Assembly: GCA_914767885.1 (NCBI GenBank)
Contig: CAJZBQ010000006.1
Span: 186,001 to 250,000, forward strand
Length of the DNA: 64,000 nt
Origin: Blepharisma stoltei
Lineage: Eukaryota > Ciliophora > Heterotrichea > Heterotrichida > Blepharismidae
Direction: 5' to 3'
A program made the translations under genes and the position numbers. Numbering within the stretch: the first letter of the stretch is position 1; each line of letters begins with the position of its first letter. Below are positions 54,506-64,000 of this stretch, piece after piece. Below the pieces are notes generated by a model. It ran no database searches and was not told where the DNA came from. It was given only the letters and a program-made list of their open reading frames with translations.

Positions 54506-56480
54506 TTAGTTTTTTATTATTTGGCTAGCAGAAATCGGAGAAATTATTTCACCAGGACGAGTCAAAATTTCTGGCGCTGTCAGCTGTTGGTATGTTTTCT
54601 TTGAGTTCCAATCTTTTCCAAGTGGGATTTTGTGAACTGCATCAAATTGTCTTGAAGTCTTGAAAGGAAATGGAAGCTGCTTGACTAAATATTTTGCAGC
54701 CCTTTTGTCTCTTTCTCCATCAATTAAAACTTTGTCTGTTTTATAAACTTGAGGCTTTTGCGGCTCTTCTACTTCTTTTATATCAGACCCAGTCCATCTT
54801 CCCCATCCCTTTTTGAACTTAGGCTGCTTTTCTTGTTTTGCTTCTTCATCTTTTGCCCACTCTTCTGCAGCTACCTGGTCCATTTCATCCACCCCAAAGG
54901 CTTCATCAATCAAATCTTGCTGTTCCTTGACTTTTTCAACCTTTTCAGCTTGTTTTTCAGTTTTTTTCTTTTTCTTTGGCTTTCCTTCTTCTCCATCAAA
55001 CTTAAATTTTGATGTCTGGCTCTCTTCTTTCTGCAGATCCTCCAGTAAGCTTTCTTCGTTATATTTTTCTTTTTCCCTTTGCCGTTTAATAGCTTCCTGC
55101 ATAAACTTCATCCCCAAAACTCCTTTTGTGTCTTTATTGTCTTCTAGCTCTAGCTTAAGTTGTTCAGCCAAGAACTCTTCATCTTCATCAGAGCTGCTTT
55201 CATAAGCCAATTTCCCTTCACTATTCATCCTAGACGGGTTCATAATTCTTTTCCTTAACTCTTCAGTCTCGTTTAGCCCTTTACTTGCTGCGTCATGTTC
55301 TCTTTTTGAGTACTTCAATAAAGATTTTTTGTATTTATTTGCTTTGGAGTGCTTTAAAGAAATCCTCTCCTGAATTCTTACTCCTCCCCTCCCAATTAAT
55401 AGCGGACGAAAAAATCGTCCGCTATTAAATGGGTCATAACTTAAAAAGTTTGATATTTATATATATTTTTCTATTTAAAATTTTTTATAAAAGGTCTGAA
55501 AAAAATACATTTTTAAGTCAAAAGAGTAGCACTAAATCTAATAAAATGGAGTTGAATGGAGAAACCAGAAAGAGAAAAGACTAACAACTGGTGATAAGCT
55601 AGTTATTTGCACAATTCTTGGTCACAAAAACAGCGATCTTTGCGCTTAGACCTCTCGCCTTGAGGTCCCAAGACATAGCTGGGCCAATTCCTGGCTCCAA
55701 AAACCATGCCCGGATATACACAGGTAACCGTCTCAAGAGGACGGGTCAGAAGTCATCCGCCATTTTATGTATATTAGTAAATTTATAATGAACGATTATC
55801 TTATATAATTTAAAATTTTTTATAGTAAAAAATTTCCGTTATTAAATGGTATCTAAAGGTCCATTTTTAGGGAAAAAAAATTTGATTTCGTCCGCTATTA
55901 ATTGGGGGGGAGTTAGCATTTCTTCTTGCTCTTTGGCTTCATCTTCGTCTACTTCAGCTTTTTCTTTTTCTTTGTGTTTATTTTTGATTTTGTGGTAGAG
56001 TTTGCTTTTAATCTTGGCGATCCTTTTTTGCTTGAGATATTGGTGGAACATTTGACTCCTTAATTTAGCTCTTTGGCCTGTGATATTTGTTTCTTCTTCA
56101 GATCCAGAGTCATGGTAGGTGATCCCGAGGGCTTGGTCAATTTCTTTTTGCATGGAATTCCTTTCTCCGTTCTTTACAATTGTGTCAATGCTAGGACGTG
56201 GAAGAGGCTCATTTGTTAAGTCAAGTTGGGGTGCGTTTTTATTGGCTGTTACTGTTTCTTGCCATTTAGAGATTTCTTTGGTAGCTAAATTGTAAGCTGC
56301 TTTTCTCTCAAGTTTGTTTTGGGCTATGGAATTTAAAGGTTGCCCTCTCTAAATAAATCGTACTGAGCCTCGATGAATGGAATCTAATCGCTTTTTTAAG
56401 GATGATTTTGATACTCCAGAAACCTGGTCTTGTTGGTCAATATCATCAATGAGATCTGCTAAATTAACCTTTGATGCCAT
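54506..56480 (-). CDS. UTP14: UTP14, U3 snoRNP small-subunit processome protein
   Basis: 474 residues after a 15-nt intron (56349-56363, GTACGATTTATTTAG) and removal of a 535-bp element (55381-55915). The N-terminal part has W-Q-E-T-V-T-x-N and K-I-K-S-K-L-Y-H-K, the UTP14 K-I-K-S-K motif. Across the junction E-E-M-L joins R-I-Q-E-R-I-S-L-K-H-S-K. The acidic Lys-rich middle contains K-K-G-W-G-R-W-T-G-S, and the C-terminus has P-F-P-F-K-T-S-R-Q-F-D with P-G-E-I-I-S-P-I, both family signatures. UTP14 activates the helicase DHR1 in 18S rRNA maturation in the nucleolus. It is shorter than yeast UTP14 (about 900 residues), mainly in the N-terminal half. Confidence 0.92.
55381..55915. mobile_element. 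535-bp IES/MITE with CCAATTAATAGCGGACGA ends, in UTP14
   Basis: TA at 55379-55380 and 55914-55915. Ends: CTCCCAATTAATAGCGGACG at the left (followed at once by an inverted TCGTCCGCTATTAAAT) and TTCGTCCGCTATTAATTGGG at the right. It shares the short CTCCC edge with the main family but a different terminal sequence. Inside, about 55590-55760, is a GC-richer block (GACCTCTCGCCTTGAGGTCC, ATACACAGGTAACC). Excision restores UTP14. Confidence 0.88.
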
Positions 56481-56686
56481 TTTATGTGTGTCATATGCAT
56501 ATTTTAATCATTTTATTAAATGCTTTCTTTAATAGGCTAAATGTATAGGAAATGAACCAAAATGCCTATATGACTCTTAGTTTAAAGCAAATATGCAATA
56601 GATTTTTTGGAACATAAAAATTACAAGTTAATTATTTCAGTCTACTAAACTATAATGATAAATTATTTCAAAGATTTACGATATTT
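56481..56686. other. spacer between UTP14 and the kinase gene
   Basis: AT-rich, nothing recognised. Confidence 0.4.
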
Positions 56687-58513
56687 TTAATATTGATCTC
56701 TGATACCTTTTTGGAACTTTTCATAAGCACTTTTCATGAGATCACTTAAGACTGCATTATTTGGATCAATTTCCGCTGCAATAGTAAACAAAGAGATAGA
56801 AAGTTTGATTTTGGCCTGCTCATTGGTGTTAAGGAGTGTCAATCCTTCTTCAACTAGCTCTGGCACTAAGTTTGGAAGTGAATAAGGCTTAATTCTGGCC
56901 TCCAAACTTTCAGCTTGCTCGCCTACAATGATCAGCTGCATTTGGATTTTATCATAAAGTTCGCTAAACATTTCATCTCTGCTTCTGGTTAAAGAAAAGT
57001 CCTGGGCAATTTTTTCTGAAGAGTTGAAAAGCTCTTCGTATTTTATTTTGCAATATCTGACTACAGCAAATGCTAATACATTTCGGTTTTGCTGAGAGTA
57101 ATTGTTAGCATTTTCAATAAGGATATCGAGGAGACTTGCTTGGTAGTCAAGATCAGTGGTTTTGCTGACTAAGTTTGATGCAGTTTCTTGCTTTGGAGGA
57201 GGTTTTGCAATAGAAGGAGGCCTTTCAATGACATCAGCAGGTTTTGGAGGCTCAATTTTTACTTCTTCCACCTTTTTAGCAGGGCTTACAGCTTCAACTT
57301 TTTCTGGAATAGAGTCTTCAACTTCGCATTTTTCCAAAATTTCATAATCTTCCTCGTTGATGGTATCAATTGCTGGCTCTTTTTGCTCTTCCTTTATCTC
57401 TTCTTTTGGAGGGTCTTCCATATGTATTTCAGGGCTTGCAGCGATTTCATGAGGTTGAATCGGATGAGGGATATTGTAAATTTCTTGGAAAAATGGATGT
57501 GAACGTAACTCTTGAAAGCTTGGCCTTTCGTTGTGGTTGTAGGTAAGCATTGATCTGATAAAGTTTTTAGCATCATCTGACAGTGGTGAGTTTTCTGGGA
57601 ATTTTATTTCTTCTTTTTGAAGTTTTCTTAGTTGATTCAAGGTTCTGCACAAAAATGCTGGAGCTCCAAGTAGAATTTCATAGGACAGGACTCCTAACTC
57701 TGTGCTTAGATATTGAACAAAATTATTTTGCTTGCTAATGGAAGGGGGCTAATTTTATTTTTTGTAAAAATTAATGAAAAAAATATATGATTTTTAGAAA
57801 TACTGTCTAAAATTTAATATAATTTTCTGGAGATATCAATTATAGTCATTCAATTAGATCTAACTAAAAAAAATATTTTTCTCGCTGGCTTATTTTCTAA
57901 AAAAAAATTGCTCACTAACCAAGTGGAGGATTAAGCTCCACACATCAGCTTTAAAGCTATAAGCATCGCTATTAAATATTTCAGGAGCCATAAACATTGG
58001 AGTGCCCAGCTGAGTAATCGCGAGAGAGTTCTCATTTAAAATCCTGGCGAAGCCGAAATCTGCCACTCTAATTTCAGCTTCATTTTCGTTTTCACTGGTC
58101 AGTAAAATGTTGGCAAGCTTCAAGTCTCTGTGCATGATTCTTTTTTCTTGTAAATAAATAAAAGCCTCGACAAGTTGACTCAACCATTTTTTGGCAAGTG
58201 GCTCAGCAACTCTTCCATGAATTTTGACATAATGCTCGAGATCTCCCCCTGCACAAAACTCCATGATGAGATAAATGTTGTTTTGGGTCTTAAGAACGTC
58301 GTAAAGCTTAATAATGCTAGGGCAATTTGACCCCTTTAGCACAGCTATCTCAGCTTCCATCTGCTTTATTAGTTTAGGATTCAGCTTCCCCAACAGAACA
58401 GACTTGGCTGCAACTACTTGTTTTGATTCAGAATGCACCCCAATAAATACAGTTCCGTAGTTTCCTTCACCAATCTTCCTATCAAGCTGATAGCTCCCGA
58501 CCTTTTTTACCAT
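56687..58513 (-). CDS. ULK/ATG1-type protein kinase
   Basis: 529 residues after removal of a 237-bp MITE (57697-57933). Kinase domain: I-G-E-G-N-Y-G-T-V, V-V-A-A-K-S, C-A-G-G-D-L-E-H-Y, H-R-D-L-K-L-A-N, D-F-G-F-A-R, G-T-P-M-F-M-A-P-E-I, and V-W-S-L joined over the MITE to G-V-L-S-Y-E-I-L-L-G. This pattern is typical of ATG1/ULK kinases. A Pro/Glu-rich linker (about residues 300-380) leads to a helical C-terminal region, ASLLDILIENANNYSQQNRN, compatible with the paired MIT domains that bind ATG13. It should start autophagy. Confidence 0.88.
57697..57933. mobile_element. eroded MITE (CTCCC family) acting as IES in the ULK kinase, 237 bp
   Basis: TA at 57695-57696 and 57932-57933. On the minus strand the left end reads TTAATCCTCCACTTGGTTAGTGAGC; the right end, CCCCTTCCATTAGCAAGCAAAATAATTTTG, is followed by AGTTAG. 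Excision gives W-S-L-G-V-L-S-Y in frame and a CDS of 1590 nt. Confidence 0.8.
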
Positions 58514-58721
58514 TATAAGATGCTTCTAATCTATAAATTTGGGCACATCTATTATTTTTTAATAATTTCGCTAATTTTAATAAATAATATGATACGATAA
58601 ATTTGATTTGTGAGTCTAGGAATTCAAATTTAAAATAAAAATCCCGATATTTCTAGCTTAACACTAAAATAAACTAATTTCCTCTACAGCTGTCCAAGTG
58701 AAGATTACACGAAAATAAAAA
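58514..58721. other. spacer upstream of the ULK kinase
   Basis: AT-rich, nothing recognised. Confidence 0.4.
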
Positions 58722-60086
58722 TTAGCAAAAATAACTTAAGTGCCGACTATCCTCACTAAGCATCATTCGCTTTTGTTCGCTGTGCCCATATTTGTTTAAG
58801 AACTTAAGGTAAAGCTCAATCAAATTAGGCTGGACTGTTGGCTTACAATTGTTGATGCTTGATTTGAAATCGTCCAAATTCACTTTTCTCAGCAGAAGCT
58901 GAGAAGGCTCTATGCTGGTTAAAGATCTCTCAATCGCTTCTGGATCTGATGCTTTGCAAGGCGTCCAATAATCCACATCGTCCTTTCTCACTTTCTTAAA
59001 ATGAGAAGTATACTGAAGCATTTTTACCGGTTTTAGTAAAGCCTCATTACAAACAATGCTAATATCAGACCCTGAGTACCCATCAGTTATCTCTGCCAAA
59101 TAATTAAAATCCTCTTCAGTCAAATCGTGGTTTTGTCCTGCAAGAAGTTCAAAAGTGTGGCTCCTGGTGTCTTTATCAGGTATTGAGACCATGATTTTTC
59201 TGTCAAATCTTCTTAAAGCAGCCACATCGAGCTCCCAGGGCATGCTTGTGGTTCCAATGACCATCACATTTTTCCGTTCATTCTGCAAGATGTCCATTGC
59301 TGTTAGAAATTCGGTCTTTATCCTCCTCTCAGTTTCGCTTTCAGCGCCACTTCTTTTTCTTACTAACGAATCAATTCCGTCAAAAACAATCACAGAAGGA
59401 CTGCTTTCTCCGGCCATTTGGAAAAGCATGGTCAGAAGCTTTTCGCTTTCGCCAATAAACTTAGAAGTGATGTCAGAGTAGGAGACCCAAAAACAGGTAG
59501 ACTCAATTTCATTGCAAATGGCCTGAGCAATCATTGTTTTTCCCACCCCTGGAGGTCCGTATAGCAAAATTTTGTTCCATGATCTAGGACGGCCTCTGGA
59601 CTTAGAAAAAAGAGAAGGGACCAAAGCAGGAAGCAAAACAGTCTCCCTGATAAGATCTTTGACATATTCGTTCCCAGCAATGTCGTCAAATGTTATGTCA
59701 GGTTTTTGTGTTAATAGACAGTCTAAATTAATCTTACTTTTCAGCTGATCTTTGAGTTCTGAATTGTACTTTGTTAAAGAATCGTCCAAATTTCTCGGCT
59801 GGAGGAAGCTGCATGATCCGCTGCTGCAGGCGCTGATGCAAGAACTCCCACTGCTCCATCCTTCTTGGCTCTCAAGCATCAACCTATCTACGAACTTGGC
59901 GTTGTCATATCTAAGAAGAGCTCCAAAACCACTTTGGTGTTCTGTAAAAAGATTTTTCAAACCTTTTTCAATTTTCTTATTGAATTTCGGGACTTGTGGG
60001 ATTCTCGTGCCCAGTAGCGAACCTCTCTCTTTTCCAGCCACTGAGATCGCAGAGAGGTGGTTGGGATTTTTTGTCAAGCTTCTCAT
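58722..60086 (-). CDS. VPS4/katanin-clade AAA ATPase-like protein with altered Walker B
   Basis: 454 residues, ATG start, no intron or IES. AAA core: FDDIAGNEYVKDLIRETVLL, Walker A GPPGVGKT, then pore region and Walker B V-I-V-F-D-G-I-D-S-L. The family has D-E at the Walker B; here the Glu is Gly (codon GGA at 59386-59388), so ATP hydrolysis should be lost or weak. Sensor and arginine-finger regions remain (V-I-G-T-T-S, A-L-R-R-F-D-R-K-I). The C-terminal helix F-K-S-S-I-N-N-C-K-P-T-V matches the VPS4/katanin group. No N-terminal MIT domain is evident; the first 110 residues are Ser-rich. It may be a regulatory pseudo-ATPase subunit. Confidence 0.88.
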   Translation of the reverse strand: MRSLTKNPNHLSAISVAGKERGSLLGTRIPQVPKFNKKIEKGLKNLFTEHQSGFGALLRYDNAKFVDRLMLESQEGWSSGSSCISACSSGSCSFLQPRNLDDSLTKYNSELKDQLKSKINLDCLLTQKPDITFDDIAGNEYVKDLIRETVLLPALVPSLFSKSRGRPRSWNKILLYGPPGVGKTMIAQAICNEIESTCFWVSYSDITSKFIGESEKLLTMLFQMAGESSPSVIVFDGIDSLVRKRSGAESETERRIKTEFLTAMDILQNERKNVMVIGTTSMPWELDVAALRRFDRKIMVSIPDKDTRSHTFELLAGQNHDLTEEDFNYLAEITDGYSGSDISIVCNEALLKPVKMLQYTSHFKKVRKDDVDYWTPCKASDPEAIERSLTSIEPSQLLLRKVNLDDFKSSINNCKPTVQPNLIELYLKFLNKYGHSEQKRMMLSEDSRHLSYFC

Positions 60087-60420
60087 TTTATAAATTTTAT
60101 ACAGTAAGTTAAATTTAATTAAGCCAGTATCAGGCTGTAACAGTTTTCCGGATTCTCTCTTCTAACTTTTAAAATTTCCTATTCGGGCTCAGTAATATAA
60201 GGCTAGCTTTTCCTATGATCAGAGAAAGCTAATTGTATATGGTGACTTATTTTGCGGTACCATAGAAGGTTGAATGGCTTATGGATAATAAAAATGATAT
60301 TAAATTAACAAACTTTTATAAGGCCTAATTTTCGAGGGATTTTTGGATACACTTTTCTAGAAATTATGTTGGCCAATTAAATATTATTACCATTAGTAAA
60401 GGAATCTAAAGAGGATATAA
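60087..60420. other. divergent intergenic region
   Basis: Shared upstream region of the AAA and GDPD genes. AT-rich; nothing recognised. Confidence 0.45.
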
Positions 60421-62162
60421 ATGCTGAAAAAGTATTTATTTGGAGCTTTATCCATATATGCAGGTGTAGGCTGCGTGACTACTTTATATCCTCAGTTAAT
60501 ATGAAAGCCGAGGGCTGAGCTTGAAAAAGCGAATAAGAATTATGATAAGTGGATTGCTGCTCATAGAGGCGGATCTTTGGAAAGGCCTGAGAACACTTTG
60601 GATAGCTTTAGGCATGCGTATAATATCAATGTGGATATACTAGAGATGGATGTAGTCAGAAGCCAAGACGGGGTAATAGTTGTTTCTCATGAAAACAGCT
60701 TGAAAAGATTATGCGGAGTCGATATAGGGCCTTCCTATAGATGGCGCGCAATGCGCCATCACCGGGCCATGTCGGGAGAGGGTTCCACACGAGGAATGAT
60801 GGTTCTATGTGTGGAACCCTCTTTTTGGCTCGTGGAAAGTAGTTTTCTCACAGGTCAAAAAGAGGGTTCCACACGTAGAACCATTCCTCGTGTGGAACCC
60901 TCTCCCGACATGGCTCGGTGATGGCGCATTGCGCGCCATCTATAGGAAGGCCCTATAAATTGATTAGTGAGACTAATTTCAATGATCTCCCTCCTTATAT
61001 GCCTACTTTTTTTACTCATTTTGCATTTGAAAAAGTAACGTTTGACAACAAAGTTTATAAGTTTACTGACCTGGAGTCTGTTTTCAAAGAATTCCCAGAT
61101 ATTTATATGGCAATCGAAATAAAAGAGCCAGATGAAGTCACAATTAAAGAGGTTAAACGCTTGATTGATGATTATGATCGCCAACACTTGACAGTACTTC
61201 TTATACAGTTTGTTGGAAATAGCAGACAAAAGGAGAATGAAAAGATTCAGGAAATTATTTCGAAAGAAATGAGCTTTATTTCAGCAGAAAAAGCATTGAA
61301 ATTATTTTTTGCGTATTTTCTGGGATTTGTTGCGTTTATACCTGTTGAAGAGCGCATATTAGGAGCGCCAGTTATGACAAAGCCTTTTAATGCTCTAAAA
61401 TATGCAAATTCACCTTGGTATATTGCATTTCCTTACTCTCCAAGAGAGAGCAATATTTTTAGCTCTTCAAAGGAGTTATATTTTTTAAAATTATGTTAAA
61501 AAGTTTACGAGATTTTAAAAATTTTTTTTTGAAGAAGGAGGGCTCTCTAAAAATTAGCTAGAACAATTTTAATTATATATGCAAAATTAAAATGGAGGTG
61601 CTCTGGTAATGGTAGTTCACTTACTTTGGACTCAGTGAAGGGGAACTTATGCTTTCTGAGAGTTTGCCTAATAGAGACACTATCCAATGGCATTAAGTAG
61701 CGGAAAAAAGTGTTTATTGAAGCTAGGGCAAATAAAGTTCTAACACTTGTTAACTGCCTATCAGTTGCTTAGAGCGGAGCTCGTATCTCACGTAAAAGGC
61801 TTCAGATAACAGAAGATCAAGTTATTAAATGGCTATCTTAATAAATTACTAATTATATATACAATATTTTATATTATAAATTTTTTAAAGAGGGACTAAT
61901 TTCCCCAATAATGCTTTTCTTTAACTCTTAAAGGGTGTGGAAGAGTTAGTAAACTCTATATAGTGAAATGATGGCAAGAGCTTTTGTATTTTTCGGAAGA
62001 GGACTTAATAATCACTTAAAGAAAAGAGGAGTAAAAGTGTTTTACTGGGTGATAAACTCAAATGAAGATGCAATTTATGCGCTAGGCGTAATTGTCACTT
62101 ATTCCTTCTCGCCAACAATTTTTGATTTTATTGGAACATCAATATTTTTAGAATTAATTTAG
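60421..62162 (+). CDS. glycerophosphodiester phosphodiesterase (GDPD1-like)
   Basis: 342 residues after removal of 233 bp (60725-60957) and 480 bp (61479-61958); the total 1029 nt is a multiple of three. An N-terminal membrane segment (YLFGALSIYAGVGCVTTLY) precedes the GDPD core: A-A-H-R-G-G-S-L-E-R-P-E-N-T (catalytic His-Arg), E-M-D-V-V-R-S-Q-D (metal-binding Glu and Asp) and V-V-S-H-E-N (second His). Later come Y-M-A-I-E-I-K-E and, after the second junction, R-G-V-K-V-F-Y-W-V-I-N. It cleaves glycerophosphodiesters to glycerol-3-phosphate and an alcohol; the GDPD1 branch acts on N-acylethanolamine lipids. One UGA is Trp (Q-L-I-W-K). Confidence 0.9.
60725..60957. mobile_element. 233-bp near-palindromic IES/MITE in the GDPD gene
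   Basis: TA at 60723-60724 and 60956-60957. Almost the whole element is one inverted repeat: ends TAGGGCCTTCCTATAGATGG and its complement, then GGCGCGCAATGCGCC (itself palindromic) and two facing copies of AGAGGGTTCCACACG around a short loop. GC-rich, unlike the AT-rich CTCCC family. Excision joins C-G-V-D to K-L-I-S-E-T in frame. Confidence 0.92.
61479..61958. other. TA-flanked IES, 480 bp, in the GDPD gene
   Basis: TA at 61477-61478 and 61957-61958, both in the second-third codon position. Excision joins S-S-K-E-L to Y-S-E-M-M-A-R-A-F and brings the C-terminal GDPD motif into frame. The interior has a GC-richer centre (61600-61800) and no clear terminal inverted repeats; exact ends are inferred. 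Confidence 0.65.
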
Positions 62163-62968
62163 CAAATAATTCTCAAAATTTTCCGAAAGGGTAGATAGCA
62201 AAAAGTGCAATTGCATTAAAAAATCTCTTGAAAAGTGCAGAAAGATCTTATAAAGCCTCCTCCAAATTTTATTAAAACCAAAAAATTATTTAAAGCAAGG
62301 CTATTATATTTGCTCACAAAATATTTTGAGAATTTATTCATAGGTTAATAAGTTAGAGAAATTGTGACGGCTGTATAACTGATGCTCCGTCAACATTGAT
62401 GAGATTTTTTAATAAGCTTAAGGTTAATTAGTAATTATAGTAGGCGATTCAATTAATTTATCCTGCCAGCCACAGGCTCTCAATTCAAGCATGTCCTAAA
62501 TAATTTTTACCAAAATCAAGAACTTCACTCTTGAATTTGCCGTTAGACCACGGTCCATTATTTCTTTAAATCCTCCCTCATTCTTGATAGAGCGACTCTT
62601 GTGGAGAAATTTTTAATATAGTCTTTTTCACAATTTTTCTTATTTTATAAAAAAAATCACTCTTGGAGTCAAGCTTGGCTTGTCGATCTACATTAAAAAT
62701 GTGGATTTTGCATACTTCATGGTGTGGAATGCATTATATCACGTCAAGCTCTAATCCAAGAGATAAATTATAAGGAAATTGAAATAACAGAAAACAAGAT
62801 ATCGAAAACCACGAAGAAGAGTTGATCCAGGGAGGAATTCCTCCAAAAGACATTGAAGAATGAAAAAATTTTAAAAAATTTGGACAGCCACTTAGAAGGC
62901 AGAAGTAATTTAACGTAATTCTCTAAAATTATATGAGTTATCTAATATATAATTTTTCAGAACTCCAA
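62163..62968. other. gene-poor convergent region with a coding-like scrap
   Basis: Mostly AT-rich. At about 62775-62910 a plus-strand frame with UGA as Trp reads protein-like sequence (D-I-E-N-H-E-E-E-L-I-Q-G-G-I-P-P-K-D, then E-E-W-K-N-F-K-K-F) and stops at TAA; upstream it meets TAA at once. It could be a short exon cut off by an IES or a decayed gene. No RNA gene recognised. Confidence 0.4.
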
Positions 62969-64000
62969 TTAGATCAAACATTTGTCTTCAATAAAGAATC
63001 GAGAAGTAAGAGTATTAACTACCGCGTTTGTTTTGGATACATACTTTTCATTTTCATAAGCAGCACCTCCAGCTGTTAGCATCAAAACAGCTCCTTCTAA
63101 TTTGTCATCATTAAGGACCAAACTAACAAAATCAGGATTTTTAAATGTCTCTTTAAAATTCGGGCTTATCAATTCCATAAGGCACATAAAAATTACTTTA
63201 GGAGGTATAAATCCAGCCTTAAATAGCTCACCAATAAATCTTACCATCCCAAGGCTTTTTACTTTATAAGCAGAATCCCCTTTATGGTCTGCCTCACTCA
63301 TTCACATTTCTTCAAAAGATTCTTGGCAAACATTCAGCAGCATTTTTCTAAACAAACTATCTTGTGTTCTCTTTGAAGACTCCACCTTTCCTCCTGCTAG
63401 CTGAAAATCCAAGTACGCATCAGTCAGATATTTGCACAGGTCTGCATACATTCCAACATATTTTTTCTCAAAGCAAGCTTTTTGGAAAATTGCGTCTGCT
63501 AAAGCCTCTAAATATTCCTCATCCAATTTAGAAATTTCAAATAATTCAGTTTTCAGCTTATCAAAATTTCTCATAGTCAGCTTATTCAAAATTATTTTAA
63601 TGTCACAAAGCTTTTTCTCTTTTGTTGATTTTTCTGTGTTGATTTTCTTTGTGTTCTCAAGTGCACCCTGCCTGATCTTTTTCTGTGTCTCGTCTTCTTC
63701 TGCGCGCCAATTAAATTTGTAATTAGTGTTACCTAAAACCCGCCTCTCTGGCTTTGGCTCATTTCGTCTCCTTATTCTTACAATTTGAATAGGCAAGACC
63801 CAGGATAAATCCTCATCGCCTGCCTTTCTTATATCATCTTCACTATATCTTATTTTTGCTTTTGCAACAGAAATCTGGGAAAAAGTAGACCCAGTCCCCA
63901 TTGGTGTGTATTCATGTGAAGTAATATCCTCTTCAATAGTAGACAAACCGCCTTTGAAGTGATTTTTTCCATTTGCAGGGATTTTGGTTTCTTCGTTGGT
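62969..64000 (-). CDS. eIF4G-like MIF4G-domain protein (5' end outside window)
   Basis: At least 343 residues, open to the window edge. One UGA is Trp (F-E-E-M-W-M-S-E-A). The MIF4G fold is seen from I-I-L-N-K-L-T-M-R-N-F-D-K-L through D-A-I-F-Q-K-A-C-F-E-K-K-Y-V-G-M-Y-A-D-L-C, L-F-R-K-M-L-L-N-V-C-Q and L-G-M-V-R-F-I-G-E-L-F-K, the eIF4G helical repeats that bind eIF4A. Upstream, I-R-Y-S-E-D-D-I-R-K-A may be an eIF4E-side or linker region. The protein ends soon after the MIF4G domain, as in short eIF4G isoforms. It should bridge cap-binding protein and ribosome in translation start. Confidence 0.88.

Noticed and set aside
62540-62620. tRNA-like string (GTGGTCTAACGGC on the minus strand)
   Set aside because: Resembles a D-arm box, but no acceptor stem or matching T-arm could be folded around it.

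Overview
This window is most likely germline (micronuclear-type) DNA of a heterotrich ciliate, best match Blepharisma. Three independent signals agree. (1) UGA must be read as tryptophan, with UAA/UAG as the only stops: the Rab gene reads W-D-T-A-G-Q-E with W encoded by TGA, and a kinase reads V-D-W-W-S-L with TGA as the second W. (2) Spliceosomal introns are 15 nt (16 nt once), GT...AG, for example GTAAAATTTACTTAG directly after the histone H2A start codon. (3) Many conserved genes are interrupted by non-coding segments flanked by TA on both sides; removing each segment with one TA retained restores both the protein family sequence and the reading frame. That is the behaviour of internal eliminated sequences (IESs) removed when a ciliate builds its somatic nucleus. 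All joins and lengths here were done by hand. The bulk sequence is AT-rich, genes are compact, and some neighbours are 8 to 55 bp apart.

Layout: 0-10 kb holds an EF-hand protein, unrecognised proteins, histone H2A, a VAP-type MSP-domain protein, a TFIIB-like cyclin-fold protein, an ankyrin protein, a GC-rich retroposon-like repeat and a Rab GTPase. 10-21 kb has a membrane-anchored sulfatase-superfamily (DUF229-like) protein, an S6K-like AGC kinase carrying four IESs, a Piwi protein split by a retroposon-like insertion, and a one-TM protein carrying an 8-bp-duplication insert and a MITE. 21-30 kb has a dynein-light-chain-like membrane protein, UBFD1, MON1, tandem cyclophilins, a Sel1-repeat protein, a coiled-coil protein and an F-box protein. 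30-35 kb is repeat-rich: an intergenic MITE, a nested MITE containing a decayed LINE, and a four-TM protein with a MITE inside a MITE. 35-64 kb has a kinesin, an unrecognised protein, a second AGC kinase, UBE2J, VID27 (interrupted by 1.85 kb that includes a UBA gene), PEX11, dynactin p62, PRP38B, an SDGxGRD-motif protein, UTP14, an ULK/ATG1 kinase, a VPS4-like AAA protein without its Walker B glutamate, a GDPD, and the 3' part of eIF4G.

The dominant theme is a germline genome crowded with small inverted-repeat elements. One family (ends CTCCC...CCGTGAG, about 155-390 bp when not carrying other inserts) occurs about 16 times, both between genes and inside coding sequence. At least five further terminal-inverted-repeat types are present, some nested. 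Because the copies inside genes destroy the frame unless removed, these elements act as IESs. The housekeeping genes show no operon logic and are on both strands; functional themes are vesicle traffic (Rab, MON1, VAP, VPS4-like), autophagy (ULK), ER quality control (UBE2J), cytoskeleton (kinesin, dynactin, LC8-like) and RNA processing (PRP38B, UTP14).
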